A stretch of 64,000 nucleotides of DNA from Pegoplata infirma. Lineage: Eukaryota; Arthropoda; Insecta; Diptera; Anthomyiidae. The notes below the pieces were generated by a model that did not search any database, was not told the origin of the DNA, and saw nothing but the letters and a program-made list of their open reading frames with translations. The position numbers and the translations under genes were made by a program. The stretch's first letter is position 1. Each line of letters starts with the position of its first letter. The stretch lies in contig OY992536.1 of the NCBI GenBank assembly GCA_963921195.1, forward strand, positions 288,753,530 to 288,817,529. Direction: 5' to 3'. Positions 15,001-23,460 of this stretch are shown one piece after another.

Positions 15001-15360
15001 AGGGAAAATTCAACATCATCATTTGATTTGGAAGAAGTACCGATGCCACCACCACCTATACCACCAAAATCATTAAATATAATAAACACACATGAATCTT
15101 CAGCAACAATGGAAAGTGTAGGAGGAGGTGGAACTTTAACACCTCCACCACCCCCATTAGCAAATCATACAAATCACAGTCATATACACCAACATCATCA
15201 TCATACTCATTCCCATAATCATTCTCAACAACAACAAAATGGCCATCAAGATGGTTATAGTTCTTTAAAATCAACAACACCCCAACCTATAAACACATCA
15301 TCATCAGCCATAGATAATAATGAATCATCTCATAGTGATGTGGGTGGCAACACTTTTTGA
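1..15360 (+). CDS. mbc: Myoblast city / DOCK1-type Rac guanine-exchange factor, 3' half (5' end outside window)
   Basis: Exons 1-148 (frame from base 2), 4324-4433, 8520-8726, 8799-8973, 9204-9425 and 13372-15360; all borders are GT/AG and the phases join. About 948 residues are visible. DOCK proteins load Rac with GTP; Mbc/DOCK1 acts with ELMO and Crk in myoblast fusion, cell migration and engulfment (family knowledge). The opening segment (FIPSMVGPFLEVTL, FYDMMQCEQ) matches the helical region before DHR2. Exons 3-6 carry the catalytic DHR2 domain, with RMSCTVNLLNFYK, LPGILRWFEVK and INPFSMRLQGIID. The valine codon 13918-13920 in NVMGG lies where the nucleotide-sensor valine of DOCK2/DOCK9 sits. 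These motifs fit the DOCK1/2/5 (Mbc) branch better than DOCK3/4 (Sponge). The ~400-residue tail has Crk-SH3-type sites PEVPPK (near 14503), PPLPPR (near 14554) and PPIPPK (near 15052), then a His/Gln-rich stretch ending at TGA 15358-15360. Introns 1, 2 and 5 are ~4 kb and full of transposons. Confidence 0.93.
686..1003. mobile_element. Foldback/MITE in mbc intron 1
   Basis: Arms of about 120 bp (about 686-806 and 881-1003) are inverted copies around a ~75-bp loop. The left arm begins CATGTGTGGGCC and the right arm ends GTCCACACATG. Both arms contain the CTCGGTAA and AGCAATTTTGTAGCT blocks. No coding capacity is seen. The rest of 149-1186 shows nothing else recognisable. Confidence 0.7.
1187..1327. 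mobile_element. Palindromic 141-bp MITE, copy 1
   Basis: It starts GGTATTCAGAGTCTTG and ends CAAGACTCTGAATACC, with an inner GCCAGCCCTGGCA palindrome. A second copy of the same length is at 2008-2148. Being almost entirely self-complementary, it would form a long hairpin in pre-mRNA. Confidence 0.75.
2008..2148. mobile_element. Palindromic 141-bp MITE, copy 2
   Basis: This is the same family, orientation and length as 1187-1327, with scattered substitutions. Sequence further out (an ACCCTCTATCTCC block at about 1803 and 2276) is also shared between the two sites. The pair may therefore come from a local duplication rather than two independent insertions. Confidence 0.75.
2331..3726. mobile_element. 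1.4-kb non-autonomous DNA element with 17-bp perfect inverted termini
   Basis: The left end TTACACTGAAAAAAATA is matched by its exact reverse complement at the right end (to 3726). The interior is rich in AATGAAA/TTCATAAAA motifs and carries a nested MITE at 2830-3047. No transposase is readable; the short open frames inside (3178-3426, 3423-3605) look accidental. A related shorter copy is at 5156-6110 in the opposite orientation. Confidence 0.65.
2830..3047. mobile_element. MITE family with GTCACAGACTCAATTCCG ends, copy nested in the 1.4-kb element
   Basis: The ends are inverted copies (GTCACAGACTCAATTCCG and CGGAATTGAGTCTGTGAC). The interior holds mirrored TTTCGGAATGAAA and TTTCATTCCGAAA blocks. 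Other copies of the family are at 10136-10353 and 47862-48028. Confidence 0.75.
4010..4100. repeat. Short tandem repeat, ~22-bp unit
   Basis: Four adjacent degenerate units of ATGAACTTTTTCATA plus an A/T spacer lie in mbc intron 1. The remaining intron sequence (3727-4323) is A/T-rich with no other recognisable feature. Confidence 0.6.
5156..6110. mobile_element. Inverted, shorter copy of the TTACACTGAAAA element in mbc intron 2
   Basis: It begins CACTGGAAAAAAAAACC and ends GCTTTTTTTAGTGTAA. The right part (about 6030-6100) is the reverse complement of the left part of the 2331-3726 element, including the GAACTTGTTTGAAACG block. It contains the nested MITE at 5493-5752. Intron 2 before it (4434-5155) is A/T-rich and carries a few GTACC/GTACTTTTT motifs at about 4965-4985. 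Confidence 0.55.
5493..5752. mobile_element. ~255-bp MITE with GGNATTCAC...GTGAATACC ends, copy 1
   Basis: The start (CACGTCAGAAATTTT) and end (AAAATTTCTAAAGTGAATACCC) are imperfect inverted repeats. A clear second copy is at 56397-56647, sharing the GCAAAATTGCGCAATGTC block and the GTTGCAATATTGCAC block in the same order. Confidence 0.7.
6143..6480. repeat. Dispersed repeat with CCCTCCACT...GTCCGTCTGTC signature
   Basis: It opens with a hairpin (ACCCTCCACTTAGTGATAGAGGGTAT), then GTTTGTAACTCATTGAAATA, then GTCCGTCTGTCTGTCCG. Similar blocks occur at 21150-22590 (inverted), and as more diverged relatives near 16660, 27030, 41060 and 50990. I recognise this as an abundant type of interspersed repeat in flies but cannot assign it to a superfamily. 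Confidence 0.6.
6556..6865. mobile_element. MITE with TCACAGACTAATACAGACTCGAC ends, copy 1
   Basis: The left end GGTCACAGACTAATACAG and the right end CTGTTTATAGTCTGTGGT are inverted and share the GACTCGACA core. A related but longer copy lies at 30500-31044, beside RpA-70. Confidence 0.7.
7089..7566. mobile_element. ~480-bp foldback element with TTTCGTGATCC arms
   Basis: The left arm (TTTACAGTTTTTCATTTCGT then GATCC and CTTTTAAAAGGACTTC) is repeated inverted at the right end. A second, disrupted copy lies at about 34140-34940. The rest of intron 2 up to 7770 shows nothing else. Confidence 0.7.
7770..8215. repeat. Degenerate AATTCGAAAA/TTCGAATTTTAATTG repeat field
   Basis: Dozens of loosely spaced AATTCGAAA or ATTCGTAA words are joined by CAATTAAA and GATCAATT. 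Forward words predominate to about 8040 and reverse-complement words follow, so the whole field is one large imperfect inverted repeat. A similar field lies in the RpA-70 intron at 25860-26115. Confidence 0.55.
9610..9970. repeat. Two tandem ~180-bp degenerate copies in mbc intron 5
   Basis: Both copies contain a GCACCATT block, TGTATGGG then a CCTTAAGAG/CCTCTCAGA segment, TAGAGATAGAGTAT (or AAGATAGAGTAT), and a GGGTCGCTC/GGGTCGTTC block, spaced about 180 bp apart. No coding sense was found. Confidence 0.5.
10136..10353. mobile_element. MITE, GTCACAGACTCAATT family, copy 2
   Basis: It is bounded by GGGGC and GCCCC with A/T-rich flanks. The interior is mirrored (AGTGGTTTACTCGTAAAAC against GTTTTACGAGTAAACCACT). 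It is the best preserved of three copies in the window. Confidence 0.8.
11046..11921. mobile_element. ~0.88-kb element with AAGGGTATTCATTTCAG termini, nested in the hAT-like element
   Basis: The left AAGGGTATTCATTTCAG and the right CTGAAATGAATACCCTT are exact reverse complements. A second internal inverted pair (about 11748-11768 and 11860-11882, AAAAATTGGAAAAATGTAAC) would fold the right third into a hairpin. The short frames read here on both strands are mirror images caused by this palindrome. Confidence 0.65.
12125..12305. repeat. Tandem A/T repeat, two ~92-bp units
   Basis: Two successive units follow the same order: AATTTAATTAAACA, TTAATTATAT, TTAATTAATATTAAAT, AACAATTAAAAT, ATTAAAATAAA. 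Confidence 0.6.
12340..12800. repeat. TATCGCC/GGCGATA-rich patch
   Basis: Words such as GGCGATA, TATCGCC, GCGATAC and GTATCGC recur on both strands in a stretch richer in G+C than its surroundings. The 64-codon open frame at 12613-12807 has no recognisable protein content and is read as chance. Confidence 0.45.
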
Positions 15361-16338
15361 GTTACAATATGTCGCTGCCATCAATCACCAACATCTACAT
15401 CTAGCATAGAAATCAATACTACAACCGAAACATCATCATCCCCCGCTACAACCCCACCCCCTAGACGAATCATGTTTACGGAACAGGCGGTGGTACATGC
15501 CTCACAATCTCTTACTTCATTGACACAATCACCAAATTCTCAAAGTCATTATCAGTCAACGGAACAACAGAAACAACAGCAGCAACCAATTAAACAACAC
15601 TCTTTTCATCAACAACAACAACATCATCATCACTATCATCATTCTCATTCTCCTTTACATCCTATTGATGTTCCTCCTCCTTCTCATCAGTCACAACAGC
15701 AGCACTATCAAAATCAACGGCATCATCATTATCGTAATCAAAATCAAAGTCAAACCTTACCTTCCTCCTTACCCACTTCTATTGAATCATCAGCAATATC
15801 ATCATCATCGGCTCCACGTCGAAATTCCATTATAGAACATTGTTCCTGTGGTCTTACTTTTAAAGTAGATAAAAATACTAATAATATTATAACTTCCTCG
15901 ACTTCTTTACTGACTCTCAACACGATATATAATGAAAATCCACAATTAATTGATCAAATCAATAATCAAGCATCGTCTCTAACACAATCTCAAACTATTC
16001 TAACGGAAACGGAAACACAACAACATCCAGTTAATAAATTTTATCATCATCAGCATCATCAACAACATCATGCTCATCATTGTCATCATCAACATCAAAC
16101 TGGTTCTGTTGTTGGTGGAACGTCCACATTGCCAACAACACTACCACGTTATCAACCAACAGAGCCACCAGAAATTCATACTCATGAATATTTTTCCCAA
16201 GAATCTCAAGTTGAATCTACAATTAATACTACCACTACTGCGGTTGCAGCTATTGCTCCAGCCGTAGCACCCCACTCGCATAGTTGTCGCCATTCACACG
16301 TTCATGCACAAACTGATTTTTCATATGGTCAACGATGA
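15361..16338 (+). CDS. mbc: In-frame 325-codon extension after the mbc stop: candidate stop-codon readthrough region
   Basis: Reading on from the TGA at 15358-15360 in the same frame gives 325 sense codons without a stop, ending at TGA 16336-16338. The peptide is His/Gln/Ser/Pro-rich like the tail before the stop, but also has non-repetitive stretches, such as a CSCGLTFKVDKN segment preceded by an RRNS kinase-type site. The first ATG is only at 15472, 38 codons in, so an independent start would waste open sequence. A poly(A) signal follows 37 bases after the second stop. In DNA this rich in A+T such an open stretch is unlikely by chance, although CAN-rich repeats lower the stop density. Alternatives are 3' UTR that happens to be open, a recent nonsense mutation, a base error, or editing of TGA to TGG. 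The stop context is TGA-G, not the strongest known leaky form. Confidence 0.55.
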   Translation, partial: VTICRCHQSPTSTSSIEINTTTETSSSPATTPPPRRIMFTEQAVVHASQSLTSLTQSPNSQSHYQSTEQQKQQQQPIKQHSFHQQQQHHHHYHHSHSPLHPIDVPPPSHQSQQQHYQNQRHHHYRNQNQSQTLPSSLPTSIESSAISSSSAPRRNSIIEHCSCGLTFKVDKNTNNIITSSTSLLTLNTIYNENPQLIDQINNQASSLTQSQTILTETETQQHPVNKFYHHQHHQQHHAHHCHHQHQTGSVVGGTSTLPTTLPRYQPTEPPEIHTHEYFSQESQVESTINTTTTAVAAIAPAVAPHSHSCRHSHVHAQTDFSYGQR

Positions 16339-16375
16339 CATGCTTAAGGAATATTCACCATTAAAAATAGAGAGC

Positions 16376-16381
16376 AATAAA
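16376..16381 (+). terminator. Poly(A) signal AATAAA, probable end of mbc transcript
   Basis: AATAAA lies 37 bases after the second in-frame stop (16338) and about 1 kb after the first (15360). Another AATAAA occurs at about 16035 inside the extension frame. The position suggests that the mature mRNA includes the whole extension. Confidence 0.5.
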
Positions 16382-16639
16382 TTAAAATTAAATTAAAGAA
16401 AATGGTAATTATTAACAATTAATATAAACATTAAATGAATAATTAAAAGAACGTTGTAGTAAGCTAATTAGTTTAAAGGAATAGAGATTTATGAAACCAA
16501 GTCGTTTGAAATATTAAGTTGGAATTTGCTAAGGAAAAACTTAAGAATTTTTATAAATTTGCATAAAAGCGGTCCCAAAAATCTGCACAAAAAAAAAACC
16601 AAAAATCCGTTTGTACAACGTACAAAAACACTGTAAAAG

Positions 16640-17519
16640 TTTTTTGTTCACTTTTGTAGCATTATGTTATTGATCCATGATCGATTCTAAAATATTTTAT
16701 TAATGTCCGTCCGTCTGTTGTTACCAGACCAGTTCAAAATAAAAGAGCTATCCTTTTAAAGTTTGACAAGAATATGTCTTATGGTCAAAGGCAGGTTAAG
16801 CTCGTAAACGGGCCAAATCGGACCATGGGGAAAAAGTGCAACTTGAAAAAATAAATCAAAGCCATTTTTTTATGTTTTTTTGTATGTTTCTTAAATATTT
16901 TTGAGCTGCACTTGGATCCAGCGGAATAGAATAGAAAATGTCGGTTTTTCTGTCCGCCCCCCCCCCCCCCTTCGTGGACGTGGATAAAACAAAATATTTG
17001 AAATAATAATAATATTATATTACTTTTGTCCAAAACGCATAACGAATAAATTTGTTAACAATTATAGCGAGGGGAATGGTGTACCCCAATTACTCCTGCA
17101 GACCCTCCCCACAAAAAAACGCAGTCAAATATTTCTGTTGTGTACCCGATGTTAAGCATACGGAGTCTGAAAACTCCATTTTCAAAATTTAAATTTTCTG
17201 TTCTCTTGATATTTTCTGTATTAAAATTTATTCTCTGAATAATACATCGAGTGCGAATATTCAAAACTTGCTATCTGCAGTATAATAACATAGCAGATAG
17301 CAAGTTTATTTTATAAATTTTAATTAAGTTTTTCTAAATTTATTTACATAAATATTGAAATTTTGCCCAATACGGTGTAGGTGCGTATGAGTGATTTTTA
17401 TTTATATGAATTTTTAATCAATCATACGCCACACATAGTGACGCGGCAACAGGTATTTTTGATAAAACAAGTGCGAACAAAACGATTTTTGTCGAATTTT
17501 GTTTGGAATGAAAGAATGA
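16640..17519. other. Intergenic: decayed dispersed repeat, 14-C run and a 15-bp-stem hairpin
   Basis: Downstream of mbc there is a GTCCGTCCGTCTG remnant (about 16700), a run of 14 C at 16957-16970, and a perfect hairpin with AAACTTGCTATCTGC at 17264-17278 and its complement at 17293-17307. No credible gene was found; the short frames here look random. Confidence 0.5.
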
Positions 17520-18968
17520 ATGTCTCAGAAAGTGAGATTTTTTAAATAGGAAAAATGTCTAAGAACCTGAGACTTTTTCTATAGGAAAAATGTGAGAGAA
17601 CCTAAGAATTTTTCTATAGGAAAAATGTCTCAGAATGTGAGACTTTTTCTATAGGAAAAATGTCTCAAAATCTGAGACTTTCTCTATAGAAAAAATCTCT
17701 CAGAATCTGAGACTTTTTCTATAGAAATCTGAGAGATTTTTCCTATAGAAAAAGTCTCAGATTCTGAGACTTTTTCTATAGGAAAAATGTCTCAGAATCT
17801 GAGACTTTTTCTATAGGAAAAATCTCTCAGAATCTGAGACTTTTTCTATAGGAAAAATGTCTCAGAATCTGAGACTTTTTCTATAGGAAAAATGTCTCAG
17901 AATCTGAGACTTTTTCTATAGGAAAAATGTCTCAGAATCTGAGACTTTTTCTATAGGAAAAATGTCTCAGAATCTGAGACTTTTTCTATAGGAAAAATGT
18001 CTCAGAATCTGAGACTTTTTCTATAGGAAAAATGTCTCAGAATCTGAGACTTTTTCTATAGGAAAAATGACTCAGAATCGAAGACTTTTTCTATAGGAAA
18101 AATGTCTCAGAATCTGAGACTTTTTCTATAGGAAAAATGTCTCAGAATCTGAGACTTTTTCTATAGGAAAAATGTCTCAGAATCTGAGACTTTTTCTATA
18201 GGAAAAATGTCTCAGAATCTGAGACTTTTTCTATAGGAAAAATGTCTCAGAATCTGAGACTTTAGGAAAAATATATAGGAAAAATGTCTCAGAATCTGAG
18301 ACTTTTTCTATAGGAAAAATGTCTCAGAATCTGAGACTTTTTCTATAGGAAAAATGTCTCAGAATCTGAGACTTTTTCTATAGGAAAAATGTCTCAGAAT
18401 CTGAGACTTTTTCTATAGGAAAAATGTCTCAGAATCTGAGACTTTTTCTTTAGGAAAAATATCTCAGAATCCGAGACTTTTTCTATAGGAAAAATGTCTC
18501 AGAATCTGAGACTTTTTCTATGGGAAAAATGTCTCGGAATCTGAGACTTTTTCTATAGGAAAAATGTCTCAGAATCTGAGACTTTTTCTAGGAAAAATGT
18601 CTCAGAATCTGAGACTTTTTCTATAGAAAAAATGTCTCAGAATCTGATACTTCTTTAATGGGAAAAATGTCTCAGAATCTGAGTTTTTTCTATAGACATT
18701 ATTATAGGAAAATTTTCTCAGAATCTGGACTTTTTCTATAGAAAAAATGTCAGAATCTGAGACTTTTTCTATAGGAAAAATGTCTCAGAGTCTGAGACTT
18801 TTTCTATAGAAAAAATTTCTAAGAAGCTGACTTTTTCTATATAAAAAATACCTTAGAATCTGAGAGGAAAATTTTCTCAGAATCTGATACTTTTTCTATA
18901 GGAAAAATATCTCAGAGTCTGATACTTTTTCTACAGGAAAAATGTCTCAGAATCTGAGACTTTTCTGG
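17520..18968. repeat. Homogeneous 35-bp minisatellite, ~40 units, doubly palindromic
   Basis: The unit is GTCTCAGAATCTGAGAC followed by TTTTTCTATAGGAAAAAT. The first half is a perfect 17-bp palindrome with a central A; the second is an imperfect palindrome around TATAG. Units in the middle (about 17760-18560) are almost identical, and both edges are degraded. Near 17720-17760 the unit order flips, so the array contains an inversion. Small deletions occur at 18262-18275 and 18590. Confidence 0.95.
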
Positions 18969-20640
18969 TGACAGATTTGTGTTTTGAGGCCAAAATACTT
19001 TAGAAAATGTATTCAACATGTCTGTGCAAAAAACCGTGTAGAGTAGTGTAATTAGACAATACTTTCAAACGACTTTATTTTATAATCCAAAAAAATCATT
19101 TAAAAAACTAAAGTATTTCGTTTTTTTTTTTTTAATATTAGCGAACAAAAAATCAACCAAAGCGTGCCAAATTATTAATTTAAAAAAAATAATAAATCAA
19201 CGAAATTCATTAAATACAGAGTATCAGATCAAATAAAAAATCGCAAAAAAATACCAAAATATTCTTATGGTCTTCTCTAATCAAAAAACGAAATTTCCTA
19301 ATAAATAGTCAGTCTTCGCAAAATTATATAGTCTTCTTAGCAATAAAATTAAGGAATTTTATAAAGATATCTAAACATTATAAAAGTTAATAAATTATTT
19401 TGGAATTGTAACAGCATTTGAAAAGTTACTAAAAATAAAAATTTAATTACAACGATATAATAATTAAATAAATTAATCAAAATGTTTCTATTCCTAAAAC
19501 AATAAATGAAGAAAAAAGGTCAAAAATATATATCAATCAAATCAGTAAATCAAATATCTATAAAGTTATTGAAGTTAATGATCGAAAGTTGTGAATTACG
19601 CATTGATGAAATTTAAAATCAAATGTCTTTCAAAACTTTACAAAAACAAATTATAAAACACCACAATTTTTTTAAAAAAAGAAAATTAGTTTACAAAAAA
19701 AAAAAAAATAAACGGAAATTTTGTGCAATGCAGGCATTACTTTATAATCATAAAGAATCATGTTTATATATTTAAAAAAAAAAAAATTATATTAGTACTC
19801 CAATTTATTATACTTTAAAAAAATTTGCTATAACAAATCACTAACGATTTTCTTATATCTTATTATTTTTTATATTTTCCACTTTGTTTTATAATCCTCA
19901 ACTTTGTAATGGAGGATATATATTTAAGATTTCTCTTTTCTAGTTTTGTACATCATTATTATTATTAATTTTATATTCTTAATTTTTGTTTGTTTCTTTG
20001 CAATTTTTTATATACATATATAATCAAATACATATGAATATGTCAAACAATTTAATTAAAACATACATATATCCAATATATATTGATAAACACTAGTCAG
20101 TCAAATATATTTGAAAAAAAAGTATAATTTAAAAAAATAACGCAGAAACGAAAATAAGAAATCGCATAATTCCAAATATCATAGTTTTTACTTTTTAATT
20201 GCAATAAATTTAATAATTAAGTTAAAATTATAAAAAAAGAATAATAAAAAATTAATATTCATAAAAATATATAAAGTTTTAAACAATTTAAAATAAAGTA
20301 TGTTTGATATTTATTACATAAAATTTTAAAACTTCCGAAATTTTTGAGAGCCTCAATGTATGCTATAAATTTATTGGCAACTTTGACAACCAGGCGGATC
20401 CAGCTTTTGGATAGGGGGGGGGGGGGGTTATTGGAGAAGAATAAAGACTTGCCATTTTTTGAACGTGTCCAAACATGCACAACTTTTCGTCATAATGAGT
20501 AAAATGCCAAAATTTTAGAACAATTTTGTTAATAAGTCAAAAAAAAAATATTTTTTGGCATGTTGTTAGCATCACGAGATAGGTGTATCAGATATGTTAT
20601 TCTTAGTTCGAATTTTAAATTTCAGCTATTTACATGCAGA
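18969..20640. other. A/T-rich intergenic sequence, no gene seen
   Basis: This is very A/T-rich with no long open frame, and a run of 14 G at 20414-20427 preceded by GGCGGATCCAGC. I see no gene or boundary-resolved element. Confidence 0.6.
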
Positions 20641-20685
20641 AATAAAGAAGTTATTGATTTTTGGCCGGAATTGACCACCGTGCAT

Positions 20686-20878
20686 CAGTCAATCAAGCCG
20701 ACCCGAAATTTTCGGCGGCTCGACCAATTTTGCTCGGCGGCGGCTCAGTGTCGGCTGAACTTTTTTATTCTATTTTTGTTGTAAAATCAGTTTTTTGAAC
20801 GGCGGTGGCGCGAAAAAAGGTTAAAAATTGGCCGGCGGCGGCGCGCGCCGATTTTGGGCCAGTCGGCTTGATTCACTG
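20686..20878. mobile_element. G+C-rich 193-bp hAT-type MITE with perfect 8-bp target duplication
   Basis: It begins CAGTCAATCAAGCCGA and ends TCGGCTTGATTCACTG. It is flanked on both sides by CCGTGCAT (20678-20685 and 20879-20886). The interior is GGCGGC-rich and strikingly G+C-rich against its surroundings. The 8-bp duplication and CAGT-type end indicate hAT mobilisation. Confidence 0.88.
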
Positions 20879-20886
20879 CCGTGCAT

Positions 20887-21155
20887 TGACAAAAAACATG
20901 AATTTGCATGAAAACCGGAGCTCTAACGCATTACAGAGAAAATTCGTTCTTCAGTCGAACTATACGTATGCGGAATAAACTTCCAGCAGATATCTTTCCT
21001 GTCACTTTTAACAAACACAAGTTTAAGTCAAATGTCCATAGACACTACTCCCTTTCTCCTCCTTTCCTAAACCTAACTTCTTTCCGTCAACACAATGCTT
21101 TGCATCAGTAGGGTACATCCCCTGAGTGTTGGTCGAATATAAAAAAAAACAAGTA
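20887..21155 (+). mobile_element. 3' fragment of a non-LTR (LINE) retrotransposon
   Basis: A frame ending at 21111 reads ENSFFSRTIRMRNKLPADIF followed by an FNKHKFKSNVHRHYS segment. This is the typical C-terminus of arthropod LINE reverse-transcriptase ORFs (the N-SLP...F...FK..V.R pattern). It is followed by a short 3' tail, GTTGGTCGAATATAAAAAAA. The upstream part is missing or unrecognisable, as in a 5'-truncated insertion. The hAT MITE at 20686 was inserted at its left side. Confidence 0.65.
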
Positions 21156-22590
21156 AAAAAGGTAAATTCGGCCTTGCCGAATGTAGTGATACCCTCCACA
21201 ATTTCAAAAAGATTATTGCAAAAAACTTTATTTAAAAGGAAATTACTTTTGAAAAAAAAAAAATAAAAAAAAAAAATTCCGCGAAAAAAAATTTGGTAAA
21301 AAAATCCGCGATTTTTTTTTTGTCAAAAAAAAGTTCGTACTTGTTTAAATACCATTTGGTGTTCAATTATGTTCACATATGTCAACCAGAAGCCGAATTA
21401 AAGCATTTTGTATTTTTAGGTTATGATGAAAGTACTATAATTTTTGAGGTGTGCCTACATTTTCGTTCATAACTTTTGAACCGCTAAACCGATATCGCTC
21501 AAATGCAATACCAAACTTCTCGGGAGAACTTCCAATAAATAAGTTAAGTTTCAGTCATCTCTGTACAATATTTTGTCCATGACAGCATTTTCCACAGACA
21601 GACAGACGGACATCGCTAGAATGTCTTAAAATCGATCGGGCATCATGAATATATATTAGAGTGTCCCTTATTTTGGAAATGTTGGGACGGTACCCCCTCA
21701 TTTTTTTCCTTTTGACTAAAAAATCATTTTTCCATACAAAGCAAAAAAATTTTTTTTTTATTTTAAATTTTTTTGTTATTAATTATAATATTACTTGGTT
21801 ATCTTATTCACGACAAAAAATTTGATTTTGGTGGGATGAGGCTTTCAGTTTTAAAAAATTTTTCGAAAAAAAAAATTTAGAGCTTTTGGGGTCCTACAGT
21901 AAAATTTTTTTTTAAATTTTTTTTTTTTAGTTTTGACAAGCAACGGTTTTAGTTGTAATGTTGCTTTTAATGATATATATTCATAAAAAAATATTACTCA
22001 TATCTGTGACATCTTGATCGTGTATCGAAAAACATCAAAAATGCATTTTTTACCCTTTTTTAGATCACGATAAAGATGTCACAGATAGGAATAATATTTT
22101 TTTATGAAAATATATCATTAAAAGCAACAATTCAACTAAAACGGTTGCTTGTCAAAACTAAAAAAAATATTTTTTAAAAAATTTTTACTGTAGGACCCCA
22201 AAAGCTCAAAATTTTTTTTTCGAAAAATTTTTTAGAACTGAAAGCCTCATCCCACCAAAATCAAATTTTTTGTCGTGAATAAGCTAACCAAGCTATATTA
22301 TAATTAATAACAAAAAAATGTTTTTGCTTTGTATGGAAAAATGATTTTTAAGGCCCCGCTCTTTACGGCCCCGTCGCGTAGGGAAGGCGTGGTCGTAGGG
22401 GCGTAAAATTTTTCCTGAGTTATTTTTTAGTCAAAAGGAAAAAAATGAGGGGGTACCGTCTCAACATTTCCAAAATAAGGGACACTCTAATATATATACT
22501 TTATGGGGTCCCAGACCGATATTTCGATGAGTTACAAACGGAATGACAAACTTATATATGCCCTCTATCACTAAGTGGAGGGTATAATAA
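21150..22590 (-). repeat. Dispersed GTCCGTCTGTC-type repeat, inverted copy split by a foldback element
   Basis: Read on the minus strand, this has the same order of blocks as 6143-6480: the CCCTCCACTTAGTGATAGAG hairpin (about 22563-22582), GTTTGTAACTCATCGAAATA, and GTCCGTCTGTCTGTC (about 21599-21613), continuing to a TTTCGTTCATAACTT block. The foldback at 21659-22487 interrupts it between GGGACCCCATAAAGTATAT and the GATCGAT block. Confidence 0.7.
21659..22487. mobile_element. 829-bp foldback element with ~340-bp inverted arms, TA flanks
   Basis: The left arm begins GAGTGTCCCTTATTTTGGAA and the right arm ends with its complement at 22487, flanked by TA on both sides. The arms run for about 340 bp and share a TTTTGGTGGGATGAGGCTTTC block and a TTTTGGGGTCCTACAGT block. 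The right arm alone has a G+C-rich insert at about 22352-22420 (GGCCCCGTCGCGTAGGGAAG). No coding sequence was found. Confidence 0.85.
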
Positions 22591-23460
22591 CAGATGATAA
22601 CTTCATGTAAGACGTAAGTAAGTATGGTAATTAATTCTGAAACATTTCATTTATCTTACAACAGATCTGTGTTCTTATAATTAATTTTTGGCAATTATTT
22701 AATTAAAAAGAAATAAAAAGAAAAATGTATTATACTGTATGTTGAGTAAAAGTAGTGAATCCGTAATTGGACGGTCTGTTTTTTACTGGGTAGTGCTGTT
22801 GAACTGCGGTTTTCCGTTCAATCATCTGAATAACAACATACTTTGCACTAGAAAAAAACAACTTGGGTGTTTTTGATTATGTGGTTGTTGTAATTTTGTT
22901 CTATTTGAATATTACGATGTTGAGTAAATGTCATGCACAAAAAAAGCAGGATGTACTTTTTTTACTAGGATATGTATGACAATTTTTTTTTGAAAAGATT
23001 TTAAAAACGATTTATATTTCAAAATTGGGTTAGTAATAATAATTAACGTATTCAAAGGATTAACATACAACTATTTTTTGCTAATAAAACGCTTTAGGGT
23101 CAAACAAGAATCAAATTACTTTGCGTTTGACGTAAACAAAAACACATCGAATTTAAAATGTTTACGTCTCTTTGATTGAGGTACCTCACATTTAAATTGT
23201 ATAAACGAAAAATATGTTAGATGTTGCGCTCAATGCGACGTAATTTGATTCTGGTTCGACGCTTAAATATTTTAAAAGTATTTTCTAGTATTTAATTTTT
23301 TTGTTTTAATTTTTATTGGTTTTCAAATGTGTATAATGTAATTACTGATGTATAAAATAACAAAAAAAAAGAAAAAATTACATAAATTTTTCATCAATTC
23401 TGTAAGAAATGGATATAGGATACATAACATATATAATTATAAATTCTAGCATATCTTAAA
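22591..23460. other. Intergenic between repeat field and RpA-70, with one small hairpin MITE
   Basis: This is mostly featureless A/T-rich DNA. At about 23097-23262 an inverted pair (GGTCAAACAAGAATCAAATT and AATTTGATTCTGGTTCGACG) bounds a ~165-bp MITE-like hairpin about 200 bp beyond the RpA-70 stop. Confidence 0.5.

Noticed and set aside
15358..15360. TGA as a selenocysteine codon
   Set aside because: No DOCK protein is known as a selenoprotein, and no SECIS-like element was identified after 16338; readthrough, editing or mutation are likelier.
15472..16338. Treating the frame after mbc as a separate 288-codon gene
   Set aside because: The frame is open for another 37 codons upstream to the mbc stop, in the same phase and with the same composition, so continuity with mbc is the simpler reading.
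17520..18968. Possible CRISPR-like array of regular direct repeats
   Set aside because: Units are contiguous with no unique spacers, and the surrounding genes are animal genes with introns; it is a minisatellite.
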